Below, in pieces: positions 24,230-32,440 of a DNA stretch of 64,000 nt. The position numbers and the translations under genes are program-made. This DNA comes from Lentzea atacamensis. Lineage in GTDB: Bacteria; Actinomycetota; Actinomycetes; Mycobacteriales; Pseudonocardiaceae. The stretch's first letter is position 1, and the number at the start of each line of letters is the position of its first letter. The notes below the pieces were generated by a model. That model had not been told where the DNA came from and searched no databases. It saw only the letters and a program-made list of their open reading frames with translations. Location: positions 558,001-622,000 of the forward strand of contig NZ_QLTT01000004.1 in NCBI RefSeq assembly GCF_003269295.1, in the 5' to 3' direction.

Positions 24230-24673
24230 TGAGCCATAACCCTTTTGGGACCGGACGGCGACATCAAGGATGACGTGCTCAACATGGCGTTCCGCAACTC
24301 GTGTCTGAACTGGGTGCCGGCGAAGGGGGCGCCGAAGATCGAGCCGAAGAACCGGGTCGGCTGCTACGGCGCGCACGACACGGAGTACCTGGACTCGGTC
24401 CTCGCGAACGGCGACATCGAGAAGGACGTGCCCTATCCCGGCGCCGAGGAGCTGACGAAGATCGGCGGCACCGGGTGCACGCGCACGTTCCTGTCGGACA
24501 AGGTGACCGGCCAGGACAAGGAGAAGACGCTGCGGTACTGGGTGATCATCCCCACCGCCGAGGCGTGGAAGGTGAAGACCAACAACGGTTACCGCCACTC
24601 CGACCGGCTCATCTACTGCTTCGTGGGCAAGGCGGACGGGTCGAAGCTGACCGAACCTCTCCTGAAGAACTGA
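24230..24673 (+). CDS. Septum-formation-domain-like protein, possibly truncated
   Basis: 147 aa from GTG 24230 (142 from TTG 24245). It has four well spaced cysteines and the pattern C-x-W ... YPG-x-EEL ... GC ... PTAEAW ... YCFV, which recalls the extracellular septum-formation domain of actinobacterial membrane proteins. Members usually have a Pro-rich N-terminus and one or more membrane segments first; neither is present, and there is no signal peptide. It may be a remnant or a solitary domain. No clear ribosome-binding site. Confidence 0.5.
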
Positions 24674-24738
24674 TTCCTGTCACATCCGCGCCCGCGATTT
24701 GGTCAAGTAGGCAGGAACCCGACGAGAGGATCAGCAGC

Positions 24739-25209
24739 GTGTCCTATCCCGAGAAGGTGTACTTCGGCGAGACCGGCGAGGTCAATGCGAACTTCCGCCC
24801 GGCGAGCACCCCCGTCGACACCGGCCGGCCCGAGCACGGCATCCACTACCTGGCGACCACCGAGACCACGCGCGGCGAGTTCGGGCTCTACCGGGTCGTC
24901 ATGAGGCCGAAGGCGGGCGGGCCGAGCACGCACTTCCACCGCACGATCTCGGAGTCGTTCTTCATCCTCAACGGCACCGTGCGCCTCTACAACGGCGACA
25001 AGTGGATCGACGCGGAGCAAGGCGACTTCCTGCACGTGCCGCAGGGCGGTCTGCACGCCTTCCGCAACGACTCCGACGCACCGGCCGAGATGTTGTTGCT
25101 GTTCACGCCGGGCGCGCCGCGTGAGGAGTACTTCGAGAAGCTGAGCAGCGTCGCGAAGGAGGATCTCACCGCGTTCCGCCTCAAGCACGACTCGTACTTC
25201 GTCGACTGA
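24739..25209 (+). CDS. Cupin-domain protein
   Basis: 156-aa single-cupin protein. Metal ligands are visible as H-F-H and a downstream Glu in STHFHRTISESFF, and the second cupin motif has His in PQGGLHAF. GAGAGGATC precedes the GTG. The family is broad (dioxygenases, isomerases, binding proteins) and nothing here narrows it. It is convergent with the ferredoxin/P450 pair, so probably independent. Confidence 0.82.
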   Translation: MSYPEKVYFGETGEVNANFRPASTPVDTGRPEHGIHYLATTETTRGEFGLYRVVMRPKAGGPSTHFHRTISESFFILNGTVRLYNGDKWIDAEQGDFLHVPQGGLHAFRNDSDAPAEMLLLFTPGAPREEYFEKLSSVAKEDLTAFRLKHDSYFVD

Positions 25210-25231
25210 CCGCACGCGGCGCGCCCCGCAG

Positions 25232-25426
25232 TCAGTCCTCCACCAGGATCGCCCCTGCCGGGCACACCGCCGCCGCGTGCCGCACGTCAGCCGAGCGGGC
25301 CTGGGGCGGGCTTGCGTCCAGCAGGTCCACCAGCCCGTCGGAGTCCCGCTGGTCGAACACGTCGTCCGCGGCCAGCACGCACTGGCCGGACCCGACGCAC
25401 TTCTCCTGGTCAACCACGACCTTCAC
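25232..25426 (-). CDS. [3Fe-4S] ferredoxin
   Basis: 64-aa ferredoxin with three cluster cysteines (EKCVGSGQC and AAVCPAG); the position usually holding the fourth Cys of a [4Fe-4S] site is Gly in CVGSGQC, which fits a [3Fe-4S] cluster. It starts 2 bases after the stop of the upstream P450 on the same strand and is the natural electron donor to it. Confidence 0.92.
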   Translation of the reverse strand: MKVVVDQEKCVGSGQCVLAADDVFDQRDSDGLVDLLDASPPQARSADVRHAAAVCPAGAILVED

Positions 25427-25428
25427 GT

Positions 25429-26637
25429 CTACCTCCAGGTGACGGGCAGCTCGGCGACACCACCGGTGAGCGTGGCGCGGACCTGCAGCTGGTCGATGTC
25501 CTTGGCCAGGCGCAACGCGGGCAGGCGGCGGGCCAGCGCGGAGAACACGACGCGCAGTTCCGTGCGGGCGAGCGACGCGCCGATGCAGAAGTGGGCGCCG
25601 TGGCCGAACCCGAGGTGTGTCCTTTCCGGACGGTCCGGGTTGAAGGTCTCGGCGTCGGAGTAGACCGAGGCGTCGCGGTTGGCCGCGTTGATCGACAGGA
25701 CCAGCGCGTCGCCGCGGCGGATCGTCACGCCGGCGATGTCGACGTCCTCGCGCGCGTACCGCAGCAGGCCGAGGTCGCCGGGCGCGCCCAGGCGCATGAT
25801 CTCCTCGACCACGGCGTCGACGTGGCCCTCCGGGTCGGCGACCAGCTCGTCCCAGCGTTCGCGGTTGGTCATCAGGAACAGCACGCCGAGGCCGATGCGG
25901 TTGACGGTCGTCTCGTGGCCCGCGAACAACAACCCGACGCAGAGCCGGACCATTTCCGCGTAGTCGTACGACGGGTCCTCGCTCTGGGCACGGATCAGGT
26001 CGGAGATCACGTCCTCGCCGAGCTGCGGGCGCTTGGTCTCGACGAGTCCCACCATGTAGCGGAAGAACTCCTCACGGGCCTGGTGGGCCTCCTCGCCGAT
26101 CGCGGTACCGGCCATGCGCTCGGACAGCGAGGCGAAGAGCTCGTGGTCGGCCTCCGGCACGCCGAGGAGCTGGCAGATCATGGCCACGGGCAACGGGAAC
26201 GCGAGCCCGGAGTGCAGGTCGACCACACCGGCGGCATCGTGCTCCGCGGTCAGCTGGTCCAGGTAGCCGTCGACCAGCAGGTCCATGTGATCGGACAGCA
26301 TCCGCATGCGCTTGGCGGAGAACGCCGGGGTCAGCAGGCGGCGCATGCGCGCGTGGTCGGCCTCCTCCGTCTCGTACTCGCCGGTCGGCCCGTCCTGCAC
26401 GGCGGCGGTGGAGATGCGCGACGCACGTTCCGGTTCCGGGTGGGAACGGCCGAAGCGCTTGTCGCCCAGCAGGAGACGGACCTCCTCGTACCGGGTCACG
26501 AGCCAGGCGGGGTCACCCGCCGGTGTCGTGACGGGCGCGATCGGAGCTTCTCGGCGCAGCACTTCGTAGAGAGGGGCGAGGTCGAGGACGTTCGGCCTCG
26601 CCAGCGGCAGCTGCAGGCGCTCAGCGTCAATGCTCAT
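25429..26637 (-). CDS. Cytochrome P450
   Basis: 402-aa class I bacterial P450. I-helix LLFAGHETTVN, ExxR motif in VEEIMRLG, haem loop FGHGAHFCIG with the Cys ligand. The ATG at 26637 gives MSIDAERLQLP, a normal P450 N-terminus; the open frame upstream overlaps the operator. Together with its ferredoxin it forms a two-gene unit facing a TetR gene across a palindromic operator, so it is likely repressed by that TetR and induced by a small ligand. The substrate is unknown. Confidence 0.93.
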   Translation of the reverse strand: MSIDAERLQLPLARPNVLDLAPLYEVLRREAPIAPVTTPAGDPAWLVTRYEEVRLLLGDKRFGRSHPEPERASRISTAAVQDGPTGEYETEEADHARMRRLLTPAFSAKRMRMLSDHMDLLVDGYLDQLTAEHDAAGVVDLHSGLAFPLPVAMICQLLGVPEADHELFASLSERMAGTAIGEEAHQAREEFFRYMVGLVETKRPQLGEDVISDLIRAQSEDPSYDYAEMVRLCVGLLFAGHETTVNRIGLGVLFLMTNRERWDELVADPEGHVDAVVEEIMRLGAPGDLGLLRYAREDVDIAGVTIRRGDALVLSINAANRDASVYSDAETFNPDRPERTHLGFGHGAHFCIGASLARTELRVVFSALARRLPALRLAKDIDQLQVRATLTGGVAELPVTWR

Positions 26638-26653
26638 GCACCGACCGTAGCGC

Positions 26654-26676
26654 TTTATGGCACTCACTGCCATAAA
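26654..26676. promoter_or_regulatory. TetR operator between P450 and tetR
   Basis: Perfect 9-bp inverted repeat TTTATGGCA-N5-TGCCATAAA, centred in the 71-bp divergent promoter region. Size, symmetry and place are typical for a TetR-family dimer site that controls both genes. Confidence 0.75.
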
Positions 26677-26708
26677 AGTTTCGACGGGTGGCGTGCTTAA
26701 ATCGCCCG

Positions 26709-27365
26709 ATGACGGACGTTGCCACCGAAAAGCCTCGCCGAGGACGGCCGCCGGTGAGCGACGAGCAACGTCAGCGGCAGCGCCTCGACATCTCGCGCCA
26801 CGCGGTGCGGTTGTTCGCGGAGCAGGGCGTCGCCGCGACGTCCGGGGAGCAGATCGCCCAGGCCGCCGGCGTCTCCGAGCGCACGTTCTGGCGCTACTTC
26901 CCGCACAAGGAGAGCTGCGTCGAGCCGTTGCTCACCAAGATGGTCGACGCGTTCTGCGTGGTGCTGCGGGCGTGGCCGCCGGAGCTGGAGCTGATCGACC
27001 ACCTGCGCGAGGCCTACACGCCGGTGCTGGACTCGGCGAGCGACGAGGACGTCGAGGCCGTGCTCGAGGTGGTGCGGCTGACCCACGGCGAACCCGCGTT
27101 GCGCGCCGCCTACCTCATGCTCCGCGAACGGGCGGAGGACGCGCTGGCGGACGTGCTCGCGAAGCGGCTGGACCTGCCGCCCACGGCGATCGAGGTGAAG
27201 GTCCAGGCCGCCGCCATGAGCGCCGTGCTGAAGGTGGCGACCGACGACGTCGCCCAGGCCTCGGTCGAGGGCGTCACGCAGGCAGGACTCGACGGGCATC
27301 GCGAACAGCTGGCCACGACGCTCAGCCTCGTGCTGCGCTGCCTCTCTCAGGCCGCCGCCGGGTGA
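26709..27365 (+). CDS. TetR-family regulator
   Basis: 218-aa repressor. N-terminal helix-turn-helix about residues 25-70 (AEQGVAATSGEQIAQAAGVS, ERTFWRYFPHKE); the C-terminal helical domain is ligand-binding. The ATG at 26709 follows the divergent intergenic region; an in-frame GTG 21 bp upstream is possible. It most likely binds the palindrome at 26654-26676 and represses the P450/ferredoxin pair and itself. Confidence 0.9.
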   Translation: MTDVATEKPRRGRPPVSDEQRQRQRLDISRHAVRLFAEQGVAATSGEQIAQAAGVSERTFWRYFPHKESCVEPLLTKMVDAFCVVLRAWPPELELIDHLREAYTPVLDSASDEDVEAVLEVVRLTHGEPALRAAYLMLRERAEDALADVLAKRLDLPPTAIEVKVQAAAMSAVLKVATDDVAQASVEGVTQAGLDGHREQLATTLSLVLRCLSQAAAG

Positions 27366-27683
27366 TCAGGCGGGGTTCCAGCCGGCGAGCGCCCAGAGGA
27401 ACACCGTCACCAGCACCACCACGATCACCAGTCCGGTCGCGCCCGCCCAGGCCAGTCCCGAGCCGATCGACCGCCACGGGTTCGGAGCGGCGGTCCTGAC
27501 CGCCACGCCTGCCAGCGCCGAGCCGAGGGCGATCCAGACGAACGTGTACGCGTACTCGCCGCCCTGCCAGCCGATCGGCTCCAGGAAGTCGTGCAGGAAG
27601 GCGACGACGGTCAACACGAGCAGGATCACCGGGACGGCGAAGCCTGCCAGCGCGGCGACCCGGCCGCGGTCGAGTTCGGTCAT
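27366..27683 (-). CDS. Small membrane protein, three TM segments
   Basis: 105-aa hydrophobic protein with three predicted membrane spans (VAALAGFAVPVILLVLTVVA, YTFVWIALGSALAG and GATGLVIVVVLVTVFLWAL). I recognise no family. Its stop is directly 3' of the convergent tetR stop. The ATG at 27683 removes an untypical N-terminal extension that crosses the palindromes. Confidence 0.7.
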   Translation of the reverse strand: MTELDRGRVAALAGFAVPVILLVLTVVAFLHDFLEPIGWQGGEYAYTFVWIALGSALAGVAVRTAAPNPWRSIGSGLAWAGATGLVIVVVLVTVFLWALAGWNPA

Positions 27684-27740
27684 GCTTCGAGCTTGCTCGC
27701 CCGGCCGCGCCAGCGGCATCAGTACAACTACGCACCCTCG

Positions 27741-27760
27741 CATCGGACCGTGGTCCGATG
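27741..27760. promoter_or_regulatory. 20-bp palindrome in divergent promoter region
   Basis: CATCGGACC-GT-GGTCCGATG, a perfect 9-bp inverted repeat between two divergent membrane-protein genes. It is a likely regulator site for one or both; the regulator is not obvious locally. Confidence 0.6.
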
Positions 27761-27763
27761 TGA

Positions 27764-27789
27764 GCAACGCTCGGGCTTCCTAGCGTTGC
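27764..27789 (+). promoter_or_regulatory. Second inverted repeat next to the start of the 27795 gene
   Basis: GCAACGCT-N10-AGCGTTGC, 8-bp arms, ending 5 bases before the ATG at 27795. In the RNA it could form a hairpin over the ribosome-binding region; as DNA it could be a second operator. Confidence 0.45.
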
Positions 27790-27794
27790 GGGGC

Positions 27795-28466
27795 ATGAGG
27801 GTTCTCGCACTGGGGATCGGTCCGCTGGTCTGGTTCGCCGCACTGCTCGTGCGGCATCTCGGGGTGGAGACGGCAGGGTTCACCGTGGCGGAACGGGCGC
27901 GCTTCGACGCCGAACCGTTCGCCGCGCCAGGGCAACTGGCCGCGTACGCGCGACAGCCGGAGCTGGTCACGGCCGGGTACGCGTTGTTCGCCCTTGCGTC
28001 GATCCTGTTGTGCGCCACCGTGATCGTGTTCGCGCGGGAGATCGGCGGCCGCCTCGCCTTCGCCGGTGGAGCGGTGCTGGTGGCGTCGCTGTTCGCGCGG
28101 CTGTACTTCTCCGGCATCGACCTGACGGCCTTCGTGCTGGTCGACCGGATGGGACTGGACCGGGCCGCATCGTTCGTGATGGAGTCCTATGTGGACCTCT
28201 CCTACGGGCTGTGGCGGGTTCCGGTGGCGGCGTCGGCGGGGTCGATCGTGGGCGCGGTGCTGCTCGCGATCGGGGGGTGGCGTGCCGGAAAGCTCGGTGT
28301 GGTGCCGTGTTTCCTGCTGCTGTCGTTCGGATGGGTGTTCATGGGCGTGCTGAAAGAGGCCACGCTGATCACCGTGCTGCACGGGGGCGTGGCGGCGGTG
28401 GTGTTGTTCGGATGGTGGACGGTGGGCGGGCGCTCTCTCGCCTGGCCGGCGAGAGAGCGCCGCTAG
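27795..28466 (+). CDS. Polytopic membrane protein of unknown function
   Basis: 223 aa with about six hydrophobic segments (e.g. LGIGPLVWFAALLVRHL, GYALFALASILLCATVIVF, VLHGGVAAVVLFGWW). The first segment is followed by an extracytoplasmic loop rich in Ala/Glu. No family recognised. It ends one base before the stop of the convergent secreted-protein gene. Confidence 0.7.
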   Translation: MRVLALGIGPLVWFAALLVRHLGVETAGFTVAERARFDAEPFAAPGQLAAYARQPELVTAGYALFALASILLCATVIVFAREIGGRLAFAGGAVLVASLFARLYFSGIDLTAFVLVDRMGLDRAASFVMESYVDLSYGLWRVPVAASAGSIVGAVLLAIGGWRAGKLGVVPCFLLLSFGWVFMGVLKEATLITVLHGGVAAVVLFGWWTVGGRSLAWPARERR

Positions 28467-28467
28467 A

Positions 28468-28812
28468 TCACCACCAGCTGGAGCAACGCCCGCTCAGGCT
28501 GTCGCAGAGGCGGAAGGCGATCTTCGAGACGTCCGAGTAGCTGCCCGAGAAGCTCGAGTTCCTCACCGAGCCGTCCTCGGAGCGCTGCAGATAGGTGTGC
28601 GAGGGCAGCGACGACGGACCGTCGGTCCACCACCTGCCGTCGTAGTCGTTGCCGTCCCAGACCCACGACTTGCACAGTGGCAGCGTGCCGCCTTCCGGGC
28701 CGCGCAGGTCGGTGCACTGCTGGGCGGCAGACGCGGGGGAGGCGGCGAAGACGATCGCACCGGCGACGGTTGCGACGACGACGCCGATTTTCTTGGCAGC
28801 GTTGAGAAGCAT
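28468..28812 (-). CDS. Small secreted protein
   Basis: 114 aa. Sec signal peptide with hydrophobic core VVVATVAGAIVFAA and an ASA cleavage site before AAQQC. The mature part of about 85 residues has four cysteines (QQC, PLC, RLC, GRC), so two disulfides are possible, and several Trp (WVW, WW). No family recognised. It lies downstream of the ricin-lectin gene on the same strand, 28 bases apart, and may be co-transcribed. Confidence 0.72.
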   Translation of the reverse strand: MLLNAAKKIGVVVATVAGAIVFAASPASAAQQCTDLRGPEGGTLPLCKSWVWDGNDYDGRWWTDGPSSLPSHTYLQRSEDGSVRNSSFSGSYSDVSKIAFRLCDSLSGRCSSWW

Positions 28813-28840
28813 GATGTGGCCCCAGTTCCGGTGAGAGAGA

Positions 28841-29335
28841 TCAGGCGTCGATGATGCGGGCGTCGAAGTACCAGCCTTGCTCGCCGCCGCCGTTGGCCGA
28901 CCACTGCACGATCTTGGCGCCGTTCGCGGTGCTGCCGCCGCCGGAGACCGACGCGACCTTGCCGCTCTTGCCGTTGTACAGATAGCCGCTCGAGCGGTGG
29001 TCCCAGGACTGCTCGGGCTCGCCGTTGCAGGTCCACTGGATCAGCTCGGCGCCGTTGGCCGTGCTGCCGCCGCCCGAGACCGAGAGGCACTTGCCGCTCT
29101 TGCGGTTCTTCAGCTGGCTGCCGGACCAGTACCAGAGCTGCTCACCGCCGTCGTTGCAGCTCCACTGGATGACGTTGGCGCCGTTGGTGGTGCTGCCGCC
29201 GCCCTCGACGGACATGCACTTCTCGCTCTTGAAGTTCACGATGTTGTAGTAGGTCGCCGCGCTGGCCTGCGGAGCCATCGCCGCGGTGAGACCGACAGCC
29301 GCCAGTGCGGCGAAAACCGTTCTGCTGTAACGCAA
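28841..29335 (-). CDS. Secreted ricin-type beta-trefoil lectin
   Basis: 164 aa from a TTG start preceded by TGGGGTG. The signal peptide (VFAALAAVGLTAAMA, cleaved after ASA) is followed by three repeats of about 45 residues, each with GGGST, an NGA-x-x-x-QW core (VIQWSC, LIQWTC, IVQWSA) and a closing EQ-x-W. This is the RICIN beta-trefoil, a carbohydrate-binding fold usually attached to a catalytic domain; here it stands alone. An upstream GTG/ATG would add 30 unconvincing residues. Confidence 0.85.
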   Translation of the reverse strand: MRYSRTVFAALAAVGLTAAMAPQASAATYYNIVNFKSEKCMSVEGGGSTTNGANVIQWSCNDGGEQLWYWSGSQLKNRKSGKCLSVSGGGSTANGAELIQWTCNGEPEQSWDHRSSGYLYNGKSGKVASVSGGGSTANGAKIVQWSANGGGEQGWYFDARIIDA

Positions 29336-29507
29336 ATCGCACCCCAGTGTGATCGGTCGGGTCGAGCGACCCGTGATTGCGACGTTACAAACGTCATCAG
29401 GGGTGATCCAACACCAGCTGATCAAGTTCGCCTGGACTTCATTTCCCCTTCATCTCGGTGATCACCGGCTGGAGCCCGGCTCGCCCGTGTTCGACCGCCT
29501 GAAATCA

Positions 29508-29539
29508 GCCGGTCCCGGCGACTCGTCGCCGGGACCGGC
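29508..29539. terminator. Strong hairpin downstream of the subtilase remnant
   Basis: A 14-bp perfect stem GCCGGTCCCGGCGA / TCGCCGGGACCGGC with a CTCG loop, starting 5 bases after the minus-strand stop at 29544. It probably terminates transcription of the original peptidase gene. The rest of 29336-29507 shows only the promoter side of the lectin gene. Confidence 0.7.
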
Positions 29540-29543
29540 CGAA

Positions 29544-29984
29544 TCAGACTTCGCGTCCGCCCGTCAGTTCCCCGACCGCGTCGAACGCGGACTGCTCCGT
29601 GGCGATCATCGTTGCCGCGATCTTGCCGGCGACGGTCGTCGCCGCGAACGAGGTGCCCGTCCACTGGGCGGTTCCTTCGAACACGACGGGGTTGCTCGGC
29701 GGTTCGATGCAGCCCATCGGCACCGTGTACTTGACACCTCCGCACACGGAGGTGCTCAGCACCTGCTCGCCGAGCTCGAACAGGTCGATCCACTCGGCGT
29801 CCCGCGGGTTGAAGTCGGACGGGGCCCCGTTCCTGCCCACCGACCCCACGGCGATGACTCCGTCGCAGGCGGCGGGGAGGCCGGGCCGGTTGTTCTGCCC
29901 GACGCCCTTGACGGCGTCTTGCCGCCCGTGGTTGCCCGCCGCGGCGACCACGACGACCTTGTTGCGCAACAGGTCCCGCCACAC
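29544..29984 (-). pseudogene. Subtilase (S8) C-terminal remnant
   Basis: Open frame of 146 codons matching the second half of a subtilisin catalytic domain: oxyanion Asn region AAAGNHG and the Ser motif GTSFAATTVAG are present. The Asp (DTG) and His (HGTHVAG) motifs are absent because the frame is closed by a TAG about 15 bases upstream of the first possible start. It therefore cannot be an active peptidase. The 5' half appears deleted; the break lies near 29985-30000. Confidence 0.75.
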
Positions 29985-30039
29985 CGGTGAGCACTAAGGA
30001 TCCGAGTGCGGACTGGCCTGTCGTCGCGACCGGTTCGGT

Positions 30040-30513
30040 TCAGCCGCCGGGAAACCCGTCAGGTTCCAGCTGAACGACGTGCACCCGGTCGCGCAGGGCG
30101 TGCGCGACCGAGTCGAATCCCTTCTTGACGTACTCGCCCTGTGCCGCGAACACCGCCTCGGCGTACTCGCCGGTGAACGTCTCGAACGTGCGGTAGCTGC
30201 ACCGGCCGGGGCCGAGGGGGGTGATCACCTGGTCGCGCGTGCCGAGCAGGCCGGGGAACGTGTCACCGGTGTCGTAGCGCAGCAACCGCGGCGGCTCGAC
30301 GACGCGGATGTACTCGCGGCTGACCCACGTGCCCTCGCTCCCGTCGGGCTTGGGCAGCGTGAGGTCGATCGGCGAGCCGACGGCCAGGGTCGTGTCCACG
30401 GCCAGGGTGTACGGATTCCACTGTGGATAGTTCGGATAGTCCAGCAGCACGCCCCAGACGAGCTCGGCGGGTGCCTCGATCTCCACGGTGACCGACTCGA
30501 TGAGGTAGCTCAT
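30040..30513 (-). CDS. SRPBCC (START-like) protein
   Basis: 157-aa helix-grip protein (IEAPAELVWGVLLDYPNYPQ at the start, then beta strands and a long C-terminal helix GEYVKKGFDSVAHALR). The family binds hydrophobic ligands or acts as cyclase/aromatase-like enzymes. The ATG overlaps the SDR stop by 4 bases (ATGA), so it is the last gene of the DUF1214-sulfotransferase-SDR unit and probably handles the same lipid-like substrate. Confidence 0.85.
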   Translation of the reverse strand: MSYLIESVTVEIEAPAELVWGVLLDYPNYPQWNPYTLAVDTTLAVGSPIDLTLPKPDGSEGTWVSREYIRVVEPPRLLRYDTGDTFPGLLGTRDQVITPLGPGRCSYRTFETFTGEYAEAVFAAQGEYVKKGFDSVAHALRDRVHVVQLEPDGFPGG

Positions 30514-31289
30514 GCCGGCATGTACTCCCCGCCGTTGACGTCCAGGACCGCACCGGTGACCTCGGAAGCGCACCGGGACAACAGGAACAGCACCGCGCCC
30601 GCGCAGGCTTCGTCGGTCGGGATGCGGCCGAGAGGGTTCCGCGAGGCGATCTCGTCGTACACGTCCTGCTCGCTCACCCCGCGCGACTCCGCGGTGAACT
30701 TGAGGTAGAACCGCACCCCCGGACCGTCGAGCCACCCCATGATCGCCTGGTTCGCGCGGATGCCGTGCTGGCCGAGTTCCAGCGCGAGGAACTGGGTAGC
30801 GGTCGCCATGGCCGACTTCGCCACCGCGTAACCGGCCTCGCCGCGCATCGGTTTGCGGGTGGTCATGGTGCCGATGTTGACGATCGAACCGTGCCCGGCC
30901 GCCTTCATGTGCGGCACGACTTCGCGAGTCACGTTCAACGCGCCGTACAGGATGATGTCCATCGACCGGCGGATCGCCTTCTCCGGTGTCTCCAGCAGGT
31001 CGAAGAAACCGGGATGCCCGAACGCCGAGTTCACCAGCCCGGTGATCTTCCCGAACCGGTCGACCGCGGTCGAGACCAGGTGCGCGACCTCCTCGGGCCT
31101 GCGGACGTCGCACTGCACACCGACGGCCTCGCCACCGGCCGCCGTGACGTCCTTCTCCACCTGCTTCATCACGTCGGCTGAGCGGGCGGCCATCACGACC
31201 TTCGCGCCCTCGGCGGCGGCGCGGGTGGCGAGCTTCGAACCCAGGCCGGGGCCGACGCCGGTGACCACCACGACCTCGTCTTGCAGCAT
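30510..31289 (-). CDS. Short-chain dehydrogenase/reductase
   Basis: 259-aa SDR. Cofactor motif TGVGPGLG near the N-terminus, NSAFG, and active-site YAVAK. The catalytic Ser position reads Thr/Met (GTMTTRKP), a tolerated change. AARSA after strand 2 suggests NADP or NAD. Start and stop both overlap neighbours by 4 bases. In context it likely oxidises or reduces a hydroxyl on the substrate of the adjacent sulfotransferase. Confidence 0.88.
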   Translation of the reverse strand: MLQDEVVVVTGVGPGLGSKLATRAAAEGAKVVMAARSADVMKQVEKDVTAAGGEAVGVQCDVRRPEEVAHLVSTAVDRFGKITGLVNSAFGHPGFFDLLETPEKAIRRSMDIILYGALNVTREVVPHMKAAGHGSIVNIGTMTTRKPMRGEAGYAVAKSAMATATQFLALELGQHGIRANQAIMGWLDGPGVRFYLKFTAESRGVSEQDVYDEIASRNPLGRIPTDEACAGAVLFLLSRCASEVTGAVLDVNGGEYMPA

Positions 31290-32440
31290 CACAGGTAGAC
31301 CTCCGAGTAGAAGGCGAAGTCGCGGTGCAGCTGGTCCTCGGACAGCCCGAAGTCCGTTGGCGCGTAGGAATGTGAGCCGTGCCGTTCGGTGCGGTTCTGC
31401 GCCAGGTAGGCCTCGAACGCCGCGTCGTCGGCGGGGCCGGCGGGCAGGCCCAGCGCGTCGAGCACGTTGCGGGCGACCTCCACGGGTTTGCTGACGGTGT
31501 CGGCGAACCGCACGTCCACGAACCGGCCGGGGCGCGCCTCCCTGGCGGAGGCGAAGTCCTGCAACGTCCTGGCGAACCGGCGAGACCAGTACTGTCCGAT
31601 GCGGACCGGGTCGACGCTTTCGCTGTACTGCGACGACATCGCGCGCACCATCGAGGCGTACGACGGCACGGCGTTGGCGGGCGAGCGGTGCGTCATCACG
31701 ATCTTGCAGCCGGCGAACGTGTCGAACACGGTGTCGACCGCGGTCAGGTGGTGGGGTGACTTGAGCACCCACGGGCGTCCGGCGCGAGCGGGGTTCTGCC
31801 ACTGCAACACCTGCAGCCACTCGCGCAGCTCGGCGTAGGCCTTCGACTGATCGGCGGAGCGCAGCCAGTCGCCGTACGAAGGCACCCAGTAGAACGAGTC
31901 GTAGCTCATCGATACGAACGTCCGGTCGAGCAGGATCACGTCCTCCTCCGGCCCGTCCCACACGACCGTGTGCAGGTCGCCGAAGTCGGGGGAGAGCTGC
32001 GCGAACATCTGCATGCGCTCCTGGGCGCGGCGTTTGCGCACCGCCGCGTCCGGCCCCTCGCCCGGGAACGGGATCGGGTAGGCGACCTCCCACGACAGCG
32101 TCGAGGTGACCTGGGGTGACGCGGCCAGCAAACGGTGCAGCAGGGTCGATCCGGTGCGCGGCAGACCGCAGATCTCCGCGGCCACGCGCACTTCCTCGTC
32201 CAGCACCGCCGGGTGTTCGCGTTGCCACGCGCGCAGCCGCAGCCGGTCGCAGAGCAACGCGGTCAGCCGGTGCCTGGTCAGCTCGAAGCCCGGCGGTGAC
32301 AGCGCGGCCTCGGTGTTGAGGCTCGTCACGAGCACGTCCAGCGGTTCGCGGAACCAGTCGTCACCGAAGTCCGAGAGCCCTGTCTTCGCGCGGGCCTTGT
32401 CCATCAGCTCCGGGACGTTCAGCGCGGTCGTGACCGTCAT
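31289..32440 (-). CDS. PAPS-dependent sulfotransferase
   Basis: 383-aa sulfotransferase family protein. The 5'-phosphosulfate loop is CGLPRTGSTLLHRLL and the 3'-phosphate region fits HRSPANAVPS. Other family patterns: LKSPHHL and a C-terminal YAPTDFGLS. It transfers sulfate from PAPS to a hydroxyl, typically of steroids, lipids or glycopeptides. cysNC and cysD, which make PAPS, lie 1.1 kb upstream on the same strand. The longer open frame to 32974 is antisense to DUF1214; the ATG at 32440 overlaps the DUF1214 stop and follows GGAGGAG. Confidence 0.9.
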   Translation of the reverse strand: MTVTTALNVPELMDKARAKTGLSDFGDDWFREPLDVLVTSLNTEAALSPPGFELTRHRLTALLCDRLRLRAWQREHPAVLDEEVRVAAEICGLPRTGSTLLHRLLAASPQVTSTLSWEVAYPIPFPGEGPDAAVRKRRAQERMQMFAQLSPDFGDLHTVVWDGPEEDVILLDRTFVSMSYDSFYWVPSYGDWLRSADQSKAYAELREWLQVLQWQNPARAGRPWVLKSPHHLTAVDTVFDTFAGCKIVMTHRSPANAVPSYASMVRAMSSQYSESVDPVRIGQYWSRRFARTLQDFASAREARPGRFVDVRFADTVSKPVEVARNVLDALGLPAGPADDAAFEAYLAQNRTERHGSHSYAPTDFGLSEDQLHRDFAFYSEVYL

